Part shown: positions 16,084 to 24,241 of the stretch, piece by piece | Position numbering within the stretch: position 1 is the stretch's first letter | Layout: every line of letters starts with the position of its first letter | DNA from: Spirirestis rafaelensis WJT71-NPBG6 | GTDB taxonomy: Bacteria > Cyanobacteriota > Cyanobacteriia > Cyanobacteriales > Nostocaceae | Length of the DNA: 50,075 bases | NCBI GenBank assembly: GCA_019359015.1 | Contig: JAHHID010000059.1 | Location: 1 to 50,075, forward strand | Direction of reading: 5' to 3' | Program-made: the position numbers and the translations under genes | Notes under the pieces: model-generated | Database searches by the model: none | Seen by the model: only the letters and a program-made list of their open reading frames with translations | What the model was told of the DNA's origin: nothing

Positions 16084-16872
16084 ATGTCTGCTAACTTCTC
16101 ATTGAAAAAATCTCTAAATAATTTGTCTTTAGTTTCTATTGGTGCAGTAGCAGCTGTTTTCGCAGCACAAATTGTACCCACAAATGCCGTACCATCTCAA
16201 CAGCCGATCGCTCAGTTGCCAACAATCGGCAACACAGATACTAACTTTATTGCCGCTGCTGTCGAAAAAACTGGTTCAGCAGTGGTGCGGATTGACTCAA
16301 CGCGAACTGTCTCAAGTCGATATTCGAGTTCTGGTAGGCGGGTACGGGGAACAGGTTCCGGTTTTATAATTAGATCCAACGGTTTAATTTTGACAAACGC
16401 TCACGTTCTTGGTGGAGCCGACACAGTAAGAGTAACCTTAAAAGATGGTCGTAACTTCACCGGTCGGGTGTTGGGGCAAGATAGACAAACCGACGTAGCA
16501 GTAGTTAAAATCGAAGCTAACAATCTACCTGCTATTAGCATTGGTAATTCCGATCAGTTAAAACCAGGAGAATGGGCGATCGCGATCGGTAATCCTTTAG
16601 GTTTAGACAACACCGTTACAGTCGGCATTATTAGTGGAACAGGTCGCTCTGGTGGTGTAATTTCCGCAGCAGGTAGGCAAGTTAACTTTATTCAGACCGA
16701 TGCTGCCATTAACCCAGGTAATTCTGGGGGACCACTATTAAACCAACAAGGGCAAGTCATCGGCATCAATACTGCTATTATTCAAGGTGCTCAAGGATTG
16801 GGATTTGCTATTCCCATCAACCAAGCGCAGCAGATAGCCAACCAACTGATTGCGAGAGCACCTATTCAATAG
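16084..16872 (+). CDS. exported trypsin-like (S1C/HtrA-type) protease without PDZ domain
   Basis: This 262-residue protein has a signal-like N-terminus ending near PTNAVPS. The protease core follows with [10 protein letters not shown] (His107), [10 protein letters not shown] (Asp137) and [10 protein letters not shown] (Ser214), a complete triad. Cyanobacterial HhoA/HhoB/HtrA have about 400 residues with a C-terminal PDZ domain. This one stops at LIARAPIQ, exactly where the PDZ linker should begin. The stop is followed at once by GAAAGGCGAAAGGGG-type repeat sequence. It is probably a periplasmic protease, either truncated or a natural PDZ-less form. Confidence 0.88.
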   Translation: MSANFSLKKSLNNLSLVSIGAVAAVFAAQIVPTNAVPSQQPIAQLPTIGNTDTNFIAAAVEKTGSAVVRIDSTRTVSSRYSSSGRRVRGTGSGFIIRSNGLILTNAHVLGGADTVRVTLKDGRNFTGRVLGQDRQTDVAVVKIEANNLPAISIGNSDQLKPGEWAIAIGNPLGLDNTVTVGIISGTGRSGGVISAAGRQVNFIQTDAAINPGNSGGPLLNQQGQVIGINTAIIQGAQGLGFAIPINQAQQIANQLIARAPIQ

Positions 16873-16966
16873 TGGGAAAAGGCGAAAGGCGAAAGGGGAA
16901 AGGTTAAGAAAAAACATGCACCTTTCCCAACGAAAGTCTATTCATTTTCTAGCTGATACGATTTTC

Positions 16967-17740
16967 TTAAACCAAAGTTTCTGCCGCATGTAGTGCAACA
17001 GCGATCGCATTCTTGACGGCAGTATCTTTTTGTTCCAGGATTACATTTTCGCTCTTGGTACGCTGGGCAACTACACCACAAACAGCAGCAGCTGCAAATT
17101 GATATACTCCCGCCATCTTGAAAAGAGTACCACATTCCATTTCATAATTCAAGACATTTAAACGCCGATATTCTTCAGTGATGCCATCAAGCGATCGCAT
17201 TAAATGAGGATTTGCCGAATCAGTGCGTTCCTGTCCTTCATAGAAAGTATCTACCGATGCCGTAATCCCCATGTAATGCGAAATGTTCAATTTGCGTGCA
17301 GCATTAACCAGCGCTACCGTAAGAAACGGATCGGCTGCTGCTGGATACTCCACAGGTGCAATATCATTTGCTGCACCTTGCCGACATAATGCCGCACTGC
17401 TAATTACAATACTACCGACAGTTACATAAGGTTGAATTGAACCGCAAGTACCAATGCGAATAAATTTCTGGATTCCTACTTGCACCAACTCATTTACCAC
17501 AATACTCAGAGAAGGCGCACCCATACCACTAGTAGCAGATAAAACGGGGCGATTATTTGGCAAATATCCTACATAACTATTGAGTCCGCGATTTTCCGAC
17601 AACAAACGCACATCCTGCAAATAACTTTGAGCGATTAAGCGAGCGCGTTCCGGATCGCCAGATAATAAAGCTATACAAGGTGGCTCTGAACCCAAATCAT
17701 CTTGCCCAAAGCCAATGTGATATAAACGGTTACTTGTCAT
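16967..17740 (-). CDS. nucleoside phosphorylase (uridine phosphorylase type)
   Basis: This 257-residue protein has the NP-I family pattern: ALLSGDPERARLIAQSYL (phosphate loop), TSGMGAPSLSIVVNELVQ-G, FIRIGTCGSIQPYVTVGSIV and LNYEMECGTLFKMAGVY (ribose-binding M-E). The TCGS and EMECGTLF forms are typical of uridine phosphorylases, which cleave uridine with phosphate to uracil and ribose-1-phosphate for salvage. Other substrates are possible. It is transcribed toward the HtrA-like gene and downstream of the LuxR-type operon, with a 110-base gap, so it is probably a separate unit. Confidence 0.88.
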   Translation of the reverse strand: MTSNRLYHIGFGQDDLGSEPPCIALLSGDPERARLIAQSYLQDVRLLSENRGLNSYVGYLPNNRPVLSATSGMGAPSLSIVVNELVQVGIQKFIRIGTCGSIQPYVTVGSIVISSAALCRQGAANDIAPVEYPAAADPFLTVALVNAARKLNISHYMGITASVDTFYEGQERTDSANPHLMRSLDGITEEYRRLNVLNYEMECGTLFKMAGVYQFAAAAVCGVVAQRTKSENVILEQKDTAVKNAIAVALHAAETLV

Positions 17741-17850
17741 AGCTAGATTATATAGCTCGTATGTAATTTTTAAGAAGTGGTGAAGCTAAGGGAATTTGTT
17801 TGCCTGCTACGTCCAAGGCAGGTGGGGCAAATCTGCCAGAGACGTGATAA

Positions 17851-18492
17851 TTAAAGCATAATCAAACCCAGTCGTACACCAACAGTTACAGCTTCGGTGC
17901 GGGACGAAACCCCTAGCTTCCCAAATATGGATGAGACATGAAACTTGACGGTGTGATCGGAAATATGCAAACGCTTGGCGATCGCTTTATTCCCTAACCC
18001 AGAACCGAGCATTTCTAAAACCTCTATCTCGCGTGGTGTCAATGTTTGTATGGGTGTGAGCGTCACTTTTTCCCGCATTGACTCTTTGAGAGGAAGTAAC
18101 TCAACAGCATCAGGGTGGAGAACAATTAGATTAAAAGCGATCGCCTCCACAGCCGCCATAATCTCTGACTCGGTGCTGGTATCTGGTAAAATGCCCCGTA
18201 CACCAGAACGCAATGCCACCTCTAAGTTGATGCTGTCAAGTTCGTCAGCAATAACGATAATTGGTGATGAGTATTGCTCCTCTTGCATCAAAAGCAATTT
18301 TTCCCATACTGATTGTTGAAGGTTGCCGCTCAAATCTAACAACACCACATCAGGTTGTAATTGCACTTCCCTTAAGAGTGCATCCAAATCAGATGCACTA
18401 CCTACTACCGTCAGTTTAGGATTGCTTGTCAGCACTGCCGACAAACCTGCCCGCACTACAGGGGAAGCTGCAACTACCATCACCCGAATCAT
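17851..18492 (-). CDS. NarL/LuxR-family response regulator with degenerate receiver
   Basis: This 213-residue protein has a receiver fold and a clear LuxR HTH (LTPREIEVLEMLGSGLGNKA, then IAKRLHISDHTVKFHVSSIF). In the receiver the phosphorylatable Asp53 is present (VVLLDL). The acidic pair near residues 8-9 is AA/S (VVAASPVV) and the conserved Lys is lost (GILPDT), so normal phosphotransfer is doubtful. The start overlaps the stop of the upstream protease gene by 4 bases (ATGA), so it is translated with the two HtrA-like proteins and is probably controlled by, or reports on, them. Confidence 0.9.
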   Translation of the reverse strand: MIRVMVVAASPVVRAGLSAVLTSNPKLTVVGSASDLDALLREVQLQPDVVLLDLSGNLQQSVWEKLLLMQEEQYSSPIIVIADELDSINLEVALRSGVRGILPDTSTESEIMAAVEAIAFNLIVLHPDAVELLPLKESMREKVTLTPIQTLTPREIEVLEMLGSGLGNKAIAKRLHISDHTVKFHVSSIFGKLGVSSRTEAVTVGVRLGLIML

Positions 18493-19313
18493 GTAGCCTC
18501 CACAGCAGTTTTCCCATCTTGCAACACAGCATAAAAAACAAATTGTTGTCCACCACGCAGAACTTGTAACGGTAATGATTTGCTATCGCTTTGATTGAGA
18601 TAATTGCTTAAATCATTCGGTTGAGAGAACGATCGCCCCAACACCCCAATCAACACATCACCAACTTGCAAACCAGCTGCTTCCGCAACACTTCCAGAAT
18701 GCACTGACAAAATTAATAAGCCCAAGCTGCGTTTTAGCAGTACAGGTTGTAAAGTCACCCCCAGCTGGCGACGATTTCCATGCAAAAAACGCTTTACAGT
18801 TGAGCTTGATATTGCCACAGCCAAACCGTTGGCAATCATAGTATTAATCCCAACAACCCGACCGAGACAATCGGCAAGTGGACCGCCAGAATTGCCAGGA
18901 TACAGTTGAATATCAGCCATTACCAAACGCTGATTATTTGTGTGGATAATCCCGGTTGTGACTGCACCACTGTCACCAAATGGATTACCCACTGCTAAGA
19001 CTAATTCACCTACTCGCAGCGCATCTGCATCACCAATAGTTGCAGCATTTAAGTCAGTGGCGGCAATTTTCAAAGCTGCTAAATCTTGCTGTGGGTCAAA
19101 GTGTGTCCGCACTGCATCAAATATCCGTCCATCTGACAATTCGACAGTCGTCTTGTTGCTGGTAGCGACATGGGCGTTAGTGATGATTAAGCCGTCAGGT
19201 TGCCAAATAACACCGGAACCGCTTCCTAAAGAACCGCTACGCACTTTGACGGTAATATTACGGAGTTTAGCAGCTAGTAGTGCTAATTCATCAGTTATTG
19301 CTGTGGTAGTCAT
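18489..19313 (-). CDS. S1C (HtrA-like) serine protease with PDZ, no signal peptide
   Basis: This 274-residue protein has an intact triad: IITNAHVATS (His48), PQQDLAALKI (Asp77) and [11 protein letters not shown] (Ser142). A C-terminal PDZ domain follows (LGVTLQPVLL, AAGLQVGDVLIGVLG). The N-terminus (MTTTAITDELALLAAKLRN) has no signal peptide or membrane helix, so it appears cytoplasmic, unlike most HtrA proteins. It is the middle gene of a tight operon: 34 bases after the dead paralogue and overlapping the response regulator by 4 bases. Confidence 0.9.
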   Translation of the reverse strand: MTTTAITDELALLAAKLRNITVKVRSGSLGSGSGVIWQPDGLIITNAHVATSNKTTVELSDGRIFDAVRTHFDPQQDLAALKIAATDLNAATIGDADALRVGELVLAVGNPFGDSGAVTTGIIHTNNQRLVMADIQLYPGNSGGPLADCLGRVVGINTMIANGLAVAISSSTVKRFLHGNRRQLGVTLQPVLLKRSLGLLILSVHSGSVAEAAGLQVGDVLIGVLGRSFSQPNDLSNYLNQSDSKSLPLQVLRGGQQFVFYAVLQDGKTAVEAT

Positions 19314-19347
19314 ATTGGGGAAATTGTGATTTTTTAAATTGGAATTC

Positions 19348-20253
19348 TTACTGAATCGGTTTTTCGCCGATCGCGATCGCTAATTCAACTAATGCTCCAC
19401 CGCGTACAATTTGCACAGAAACGGTTTTACCAACGCGATCGCTATTATTAAGCAACGCCAGCACATCACCGGTATCGCTGATAGAATTACCATCGAAGGC
19501 TACCAATACATCCCCAAGCAGCACACCTGCCTTGTCAGCAGGTCCGTTTGTCTCGACATTGACGACAATCACCCCACCAGCAGAAGTTAAATTTAAAGCA
19601 CTTTTCAAGTTTGCAGGCAAACGTACAGGTTGCATTCCCAAACCCAAGTAGCCGCGTGGAATGCGTCCTTTTGCTACTAATTGGTTAACCACGCGATTGA
19701 CTGTAGAAGCAGGGATAGTCAAAGCAGTACCGCGCCTTCCAGAAGTATTCATTCCTACCACGAAACCAGCAGCATCTACGAGTGGTCCACCTGCAAAGCC
19801 AGCATAAAAAGTGATGTCTGGACGGATGAACGAGTCAATATTGCCACCGCTCATGCTTCGCCAAGCGCCACTAACAACACTCACCGCACCCATAGCCGCT
19901 TTTAAGTCACCCTCGCCGCTTCTTGCCAACCCTAGTACTAAATGACCAACTTTGAGTGTTGTGGCGTCGCCAATTTTCGCCACTGGGATTTCTCCGCCTT
20001 GTAGCTGAAAGACAGCTACATCGGTGGTAGAGTCACGACCCAAGAGTGTAGCTGGTACTGTACGATTATCTGTAGTGGTGACAGTAATTTCTTCATAGCG
20101 TTGTAGCGACTCGTCAGAGGTAACGATGATACCATCTCGCCAGTGAATACCGCTGGGGGAAATACGTGCTCCACCATTCACAGCAACAACAGAATTCCCA
20201 ACTTGCTCTACGATATCCGCTAAATTGTTGGACAGATCCTGTAATGAAGACAT
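19348..20253 (-). CDS. HtrA-like pseudoprotease with PDZ (catalytic His and Ser lost)
   Basis: From ATG 20253 (GGAG nine bases upstream) the protein has 301 residues. The longer frame to 20424 runs through a tandem repeat and is rejected. It aligns along its length with the next gene, but the active site is altered. TNAHV has become TSDES (His to Glu48) and NSGGPL has become FAGGPL (Ser to Ala154), while the Asp (STTDVAVF, Asp78) remains. A PDZ domain follows (YLGLGMQPVRL, ADKAGVLLGDVLVAFDG). No signal peptide is present. It is likely a non-catalytic partner or sensor for the active protease encoded next to it. Confidence 0.88.
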   Translation of the reverse strand: MSSLQDLSNNLADIVEQVGNSVVAVNGGARISPSGIHWRDGIIVTSDESLQRYEEITVTTTDNRTVPATLLGRDSTTDVAVFQLQGGEIPVAKIGDATTLKVGHLVLGLARSGEGDLKAAMGAVSVVSGAWRSMSGGNIDSFIRPDITFYAGFAGGPLVDAAGFVVGMNTSGRRGTALTIPASTVNRVVNQLVAKGRIPRGYLGLGMQPVRLPANLKSALNLTSAGGVIVVNVETNGPADKAGVLLGDVLVAFDGNSISDTGDVLALLNNSDRVGKTVSVQIVRGGALVELAIAIGEKPIQ

Positions 20254-20360
20254 AAGATTTCTCCGCAAACGTTCGTGATGTTCATATCTTGCCGTTTTGT
20301 TTTCGGAGGTAGCATCGGAAAAATGGGCAGAATCCATCCTAGAAAAATGGGTAGGGACAC

Positions 20361-20455
20361 TTGGGGCTAGAGGGAGGGGAAAAGGGGAAAGCCCAATGCC
20401 CAATGCCCAATGCCCAATGCCCAATGCCCTATGCCCTATGCCCTATGCCCTATGC
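20361..20455. repeat. heptamer tandem repeat (GCCCAAT/GCCCTAT)
   Basis: After GAGGGAGGGGAAAAGGGGAAA, about five GCCCAAT units run into four GCCCTAT units (20391-20455). It separates the NDP-kinase-like gene from the protease operon. Short tandemly repeated heptamers are typical of heterocystous cyanobacteria. Confidence 0.9.
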
Positions 20456-20980
20456 TTTATTTTCAAATATTTGTAATGCTTTGGTTTCAAATTCAGCAAT
20501 TACCTTTGGTTCATCTTCATACCAAAGACGTATTTCTTTCAATGCTTCGCTAGTATTATCCGAAGAATGAATTAAGTTATCTACTAAAAAAGTAGCTTTT
20601 TTCAGCGCCAACCTTCTCAGATGATGTTTTTTAGTTTTGCAAAGATTAGCTGGACCAATTACTTGTCTTTTGAGAAATTCTCCAAAAGAACTATAGTTGC
20701 TATGATTGGCAATATCATATTTATCTATATAAGATTCCAGTATAAAACATTGCACTGGCTTCTTCGATAAGTAGTTGGTTATAAATGGATACCAAAGTGA
20801 AGATTGAGAAGATTTGTAATGTTTTGAAATTTTTTCTTTACTTACAATAATAGAATCTCTTAGATGTTTAATATCGCCATATTTTGATAGTTGATTTTTA
20901 ATTGACTTACTTAACTCAATATCATTGGCAGCAGCTGGTTTTAACATTATGAAAACAAATGCACCGAGTTTTTGTGACAT
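20450..20980 (-). CDS. divergent nucleoside-diphosphate-kinase-like protein
   Basis: This 176-residue protein begins GAFVFIMLKPAAAND, matching the NDK start (F-x-M-I-K-P-D), with Lys14. It then shows KHYKSSQSSLWYPFITNYL and DNLIHSSDNTSEALKEIRLW, aligning with the NDK segments that contain the phosphohistidine (NLIHGSD; here His138). The GSD glycine is Ser, and the central part (residues 75-130) is longer and unlike housekeeping NDK, which has about 149 residues. It may be a paralogue with altered specificity. No operon partner is seen; its 3' end enters a heptamer repeat. Confidence 0.65.
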   Translation of the reverse strand: MSQKLGAFVFIMLKPAAANDIELSKSIKNQLSKYGDIKHLRDSIIVSKEKISKHYKSSQSSLWYPFITNYLSKKPVQCFILESYIDKYDIANHSNYSSFGEFLKRQVIGPANLCKTKKHHLRRLALKKATFLVDNLIHSSDNTSEALKEIRLWYEDEPKVIAEFETKALQIFENKA

Positions 20981-21122
20981 AGTGTTAATCCTAAAAAGTG
21001 AACCAAAATAATTACTTGTTCAGTTTGACATAATTTAAGTTTGAATTACTACAAACAACTGTTTATAATAATTTATAATTCTGTTCAACGCTGCCTAATA
21101 GCTATAAGTACTAGAGAGAAGA

Positions 21123-21251
21123 ATGCAGCGATCGCACTCTCCATTATCCCCAGAACCAAACAACCAGCCGTCATCACCTCAAATCATTACTAGGTCGGAA
21201 GTACTCAATCATCCCGAAGCTCATGACGGCTATGGCAACCGCATCTGGTAG
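21123..21251 (+). CDS. possible small protein, 42 residues
   Basis: A frame from ATG 21123, preceded by GAGAGAAGA, reads MQRSHSPLSPEPNNQPSSPQ and ends in EVLNHPEAHDGYGNRIW. A 9-bp inverted repeat (AGCCGTCAT at 21166 and ATGACGGCT at 21223) lies inside it. Composition is not random-looking, but I know no family and no neighbour explains it. Confidence 0.3.
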   Translation: MQRSHSPLSPEPNNQPSSPQIITRSEVLNHPEAHDGYGNRIW

Positions 21252-21825
21252 ATCATTAAAAGGAATGGGCAAAGCAAGTACAATAGCCTAAGAATACGTT
21301 GTGCCCTTCGATGTAATAGTAAATTTGCACTGTGGACGAATCAGATTCTCACATTTTTGGAGAGTAGGTAAAATTTTGTAAATAACTTTTGAGAAAGTTG
21401 TGCGTTTTCAGAAAACATAGCTATCCTTTGCAGATAATCTGGGTTTACTAAAATCTCAAAAAAACTGCGTTGAAACTATAATTAAAGGTATATGAATAAT
21501 AGGGTAAAAATGCGATCGGCAGAGGGAAAGCTTCTGGTAACGCACAAATCAGTTAGATGGTAGCAAAAATAGGTGGACGTGCAAGGACTTATTGTGAATC
21601 GCCTATGTGATGCAGTAAATCTCTCAAGTAAATACGCTCTTGTAATTGATTTTCTCACGAATGTCGTAGTAAATTTGAGGTATATAACTATTGAGGTAAA
21701 ACATATGAACAAGGCATTATATAGCACCTAAATATGGTTGCAAGTGCTAAGTCCAAAAATGCAAATATTCCCACGCAGACAGAGAAATAATTTTAGCGCG
21801 ATCAGTTAATATTTTTAACAAAATT
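21252..21825. other. intergenic stretch upstream of the pentapeptide gene
   Basis: AT-rich DNA with no supported gene on either strand; the minus-strand frame at 21482-21727 has no family features. It should contain the promoter of the pentapeptide-repeat gene, but I see no clear -35/-10 pair. Confidence 0.4.
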
Positions 21826-22212
21826 ATGCAATTATCAACAAAAATGGATACGGATGAACTGAACCGGCGTTATAACGCAGGGCAAAGAGACTTTACAGGA
21901 GCGGATTTAAGTGGAGTTAAGCTGATTAGAGCCTATTTACCTGGAGTCAATTTATGGGCTGCAAACTTAACTGGAGCGAACTTAGCCAGAGCAAAATTAT
22001 GGGGAGCTAACTTTGAGGGAGCGAACCTAGCCAGAGCGAACTTAACTGGAGCGAACCTCAGCGGGGTAAATCTGAGTCAAGCTAATCTCCGGGGAGCGAA
22101 ACTAAACAATGTCAAGCTGTATGGAGCTAATTTTAGTGGTGCTTTCTACGATCAAAGTACTCGATTTCCTAGAGGTTTTGACCCCATCAGTAAAAATATG
22201 CGCTTAATTTAG
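21826..22212 (+). CDS. pentapeptide-repeat protein
   Basis: This 128-residue protein (or 122 from the in-frame ATG at 21844) consists of about 17 A(N/D)LxG-type repeats between residues 20 and 105, for example LTGANLARAKLWGANFEGAN. A short C-terminal cap follows (FPRGFDPISKNMRLI). The repeats fold as a right-handed quadrilateral beta-helix. Such proteins are numerous in cyanobacteria and mostly of unknown function. There is no signal peptide, so it is probably cytosolic. Confidence 0.93.
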   Translation: MQLSTKMDTDELNRRYNAGQRDFTGADLSGVKLIRAYLPGVNLWAANLTGANLARAKLWGANFEGANLARANLTGANLSGVNLSQANLRGAKLNNVKLYGANFSGAFYDQSTRFPRGFDPISKNMRLI

Positions 22213-22261
22213 CGCAATTTTGTTATCAAAGAACCCTTTAACAGATTCTTGAAAGATTAAT

Positions 22262-22753
22262 TTAGGCAGGAATAACTTGAGCAGTAAGTGAGCGTTTATC
22301 AAGGGACTGGACTTTACCTACTTGACCCAGATCATTTACAACGCGCTCTAGCAATTCTCCAGCTTGCTCACGGTATTGATGTTCTCGACCTCGTAGACGA
22401 ATAGCGAACTTTACTGAATCGCCTTTACTCAACCACCCAACTGCTTGCTCGATACGTAACTTATAATCAGCCACACCCACATTCGGACGTAACCTAACTT
22501 CCTTTACTGTGGGTCTGGCACTCTGTCCCTGACGCTTTTTCTTTTGATACTGAAGCTTGCCATAGTTGATAATCTTTGCAACTGGAGCGTCTTTGCCTTC
22601 GGAGACTACAATTAAGTCAAGCTCTAGGCTCTCAGCTAACTGTAGAGCCTCATAAGTATCAGTCAAACCACGATTGTTATTTTCATGGTCAATCAAGAAG
22701 ACTTGAGGTGACTTGATTTGCGAGTTAATTAGTTGCTTTTGGATTACGATAAT
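22262..22753 (-). CDS. infC: divergent translation initiation factor IF-3, apparent AUU start
   Basis: This protein of about 163 residues has the N-domain (INSQIKSPQVFLIDHENNNR, AKIINYGKLQYQKKK) and C-domain (VKEVRLRPNVGVADYKLRIE, RLRGREHQYREQAGELLERV) of IF-3. It differs from a standard cyanobacterial IF-3 (APVAKIINYGK instead of PPVCKIMDYGK). No ATG or GTG exists near the N-terminus. GGGAG at 22764-22760 lies 6 bases before ATT (22753-22751), which gives IIVIQKQLINSQ. An AUU start is the known autoregulatory feature of infC in E. coli. It is probably a second IF-3 copy. Confidence 0.85.
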   Translation of the reverse strand: MIVIQKQLINSQIKSPQVFLIDHENNNRGLTDTYEALQLAESLELDLIVVSEGKDAPVAKIINYGKLQYQKKKRQGQSARPTVKEVRLRPNVGVADYKLRIEQAVGWLSKGDSVKFAIRLRGREHQYREQAGELLERVVNDLGQVGKVQSLDKRSLTAQVIPA

Positions 22754-22764
22754 GGTTTTCTCCC
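22751..22764 (-). promoter_or_regulatory. ribosome binding site and AUU start of infC
   Basis: On the minus strand GGGAG-AAAACC-ATT gives ideal 6-base spacing to ATT, and no ATG or GTG is available. The only alternative, TTG at 22774, lies upstream of this Shine-Dalgarno sequence and would place it inside the gene. Confidence 0.65.
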
Positions 22765-22774
22765 AATTGTTCAA

Positions 22775-23102
22775 TACTTGGTGGATCTAAGTAATGCTTT
22801 CCTTAACACCATGTTCTTGTGAATATATCGTAACGTAATCTGTCCTTCATCCCTATTCGTAAAACCCGTCCCCTGATATCCTCGGACTCAAAGCCCCCCT
22901 TGCCCTTCCGCATTTTGAAAATGTCCCCCTTGGCTTTCTCTGCAAGCTAAGGGTAAGCATGTAGTTGTCAGAATACAAGCGTACTAAGGCAGCGGTGGAT
23001 AGGTTTTTTGGTAAGCTGAGATTGTAGTGATCTCCGATAACAGGCATTAGTTGCTATCGCTACCCCCGCAGATCAGCAGGCAGAATATAGCATAGGGCGA
23101 CA
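22775..23102. other. divergent intergenic region infC / RMD1
   Basis: This 328-bp region lies between two divergent genes. The minus-strand frame at 22853-23047 contains a low-complexity dispersed motif (GGCAAGGGGGGC type) and is not a gene. Promoters of both neighbours must be here, but no site stands out. Confidence 0.4.
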
Positions 23103-23903
23103 ATGCAAAAACTCCTTTTTAATGATAGAGATAGATTTAGAGCGCAGGCTCTATTCCTTGGTAAGGATATTAACTTACAGACGTTGGAGAATTACGTTTG
23201 CTTGGCGACTATGCCAGTAATGGTTACAGTAGGTGAACACGGCTGTGCGGTACTGCTGGGCTATGGTGCAGTTGTCCTGTTTAACCTTGAGCCTGTGGAA
23301 AAGGTAGCCTTCTTGACCCAACTATCTTCTCAAATTAGTGGCTCTTTTGCCGACCCGGAAACAGAAGAGGTGGAAGTTCAGCTCAACGTTGCACAGAGTG
23401 AGAGAGTTAAGGAAGGAAAAATTTTGCTGCATGAATTTAGTGTAGAACGCTTACAGATAGTGGCTGATATTCTCGCTAAGAGTGTTGTGCTGTCTCATTA
23501 TGAAACTAGCCTAGCGACTGTATTTGATCAAATTGAACCGTTTGCAGCTAGTCTCCAGCGTGAAAACAGGAGTAGACGCCAGAGTCGGGAATTACTGCGT
23601 CAACTTGGGACTACGTTGTTAGTTCAACATAAGATTGTGGGTCGAGTAGAGATTATCGATAAGCCGGAGTTGCTCTGGGAATCTCCACAGCTTGAAAACT
23701 TATATCTGCGCTTGGAGGATGAATACGAAATCCGTGAGCGTCACAATGCGTTGGAACGGAAACTAGAGCTAATTTCCCGAACCGCACAAACAGTGCTGGA
23801 GTTCATGCAGCATAGCAGTAGCCAGCGAGTAGAGTGGTATGTGGTGATTCTGATTGTGGTGGAGGTTCTGCTGTCACTATACGACATCCTTTTCAAAGGC
23901 TAA
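23103..23903 (+). CDS. RMD1/DUF155 family protein
   Basis: This 266-residue protein has the DUF155 pattern: a soluble domain with YGAVVLFNLEPVEKVAFLTQ, SVVLSHYETSLATVFDQIEP and LVQHKIVGRVEIIDKPELLW. A coiled segment (RERHNALERKLELISRTAQT) follows, then a C-terminal membrane helix (VEWYVVILIVVEVLLSLYDI). The family occurs in bacteria and in mitochondria (yeast RMD1); in bacteria its function is unknown. The length matches the family. It is monocistronic and convergent with the transposase remnant, overlapping it by 11 bases. Confidence 0.88.
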   Translation: MQKLLFNDRDRFRAQALFLGKDINLQTLENYVCLATMPVMVTVGEHGCAVLLGYGAVVLFNLEPVEKVAFLTQLSSQISGSFADPETEEVEVQLNVAQSERVKEGKILLHEFSVERLQIVADILAKSVVLSHYETSLATVFDQIEPFAASLQRENRSRRQSRELLRQLGTTLLVQHKIVGRVEIIDKPELLWESPQLENLYLRLEDEYEIRERHNALERKLELISRTAQTVLEFMQHSSSQRVEWYVVILIVVEVLLSLYDILFKG

Positions 23904-24108
23904 CGTCTCGGTAATCTGCTAACCACCGTTGTACTGTACCCCGATGCTTTCCTAATATTTTAGCGATCGCACACACGCTAATACCTTGATTTTTAATCAA
24001 GTAAAGCGCTTGTAACCGTTCTTTGAGTCGTACATTATTCTGTTGACGTACCAACGCCTCGAGTTCTTCGACACTTTCTTGGATATCGATATGTGTAACC
24101 CCTGCCAT
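23893..24108 (-). pseudogene. N-terminal HTH fragment of an IS630-type transposase
   Basis: The 71-residue frame (MAGVTHIDIQESVEELEALV, LKERLQALYLIKNQGISVCA, AKILGKHRGTVQRWLADYR) is the helix-turn-helix start of cyanobacterial IS630-like transposases. It stops right after the first HTH where EGG(I/L) would continue. The DDE catalytic domain is missing and the frame runs into the 3' end of the RMD1 gene. Confidence 0.75.
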
Positions 24109-24217
24109 TACTCACCTTCAATGCTATCTACATAATACATTTACCATCTGTCGCATTCTTTTTTCAAATTGGTATTAATTGATGCGTGATAGTGTAGTAT
24201 GATATTAAATAATTAAC

Positions 24218-24233
24218 TACTAAACGTTAGGTA
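24218..24233 (+). promoter_or_regulatory. near-palindrome in front of the TetR gene
   Basis: TACTAAACGTTAGGTA pairs at 6 of 8 positions and lies 8 bases before the TTG start. Its right half (TAGGTA) recurs in the palindrome at 24912-24931, suggesting both are sites for the TetR protein. Confidence 0.4.
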
Positions 24234-24241
24234 GGTTTTGG

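Noticed and set aside
20254-20424. 57-residue N-terminal extension of the pseudoprotease
   Set aside because: It runs into the GCCCAAT heptamer repeat; ATG 20253 has a good ribosome site.
22853-23047. Minus-strand frame between infC and RMD1
   Set aside because: Contains only a common dispersed intergenic motif and no family features.
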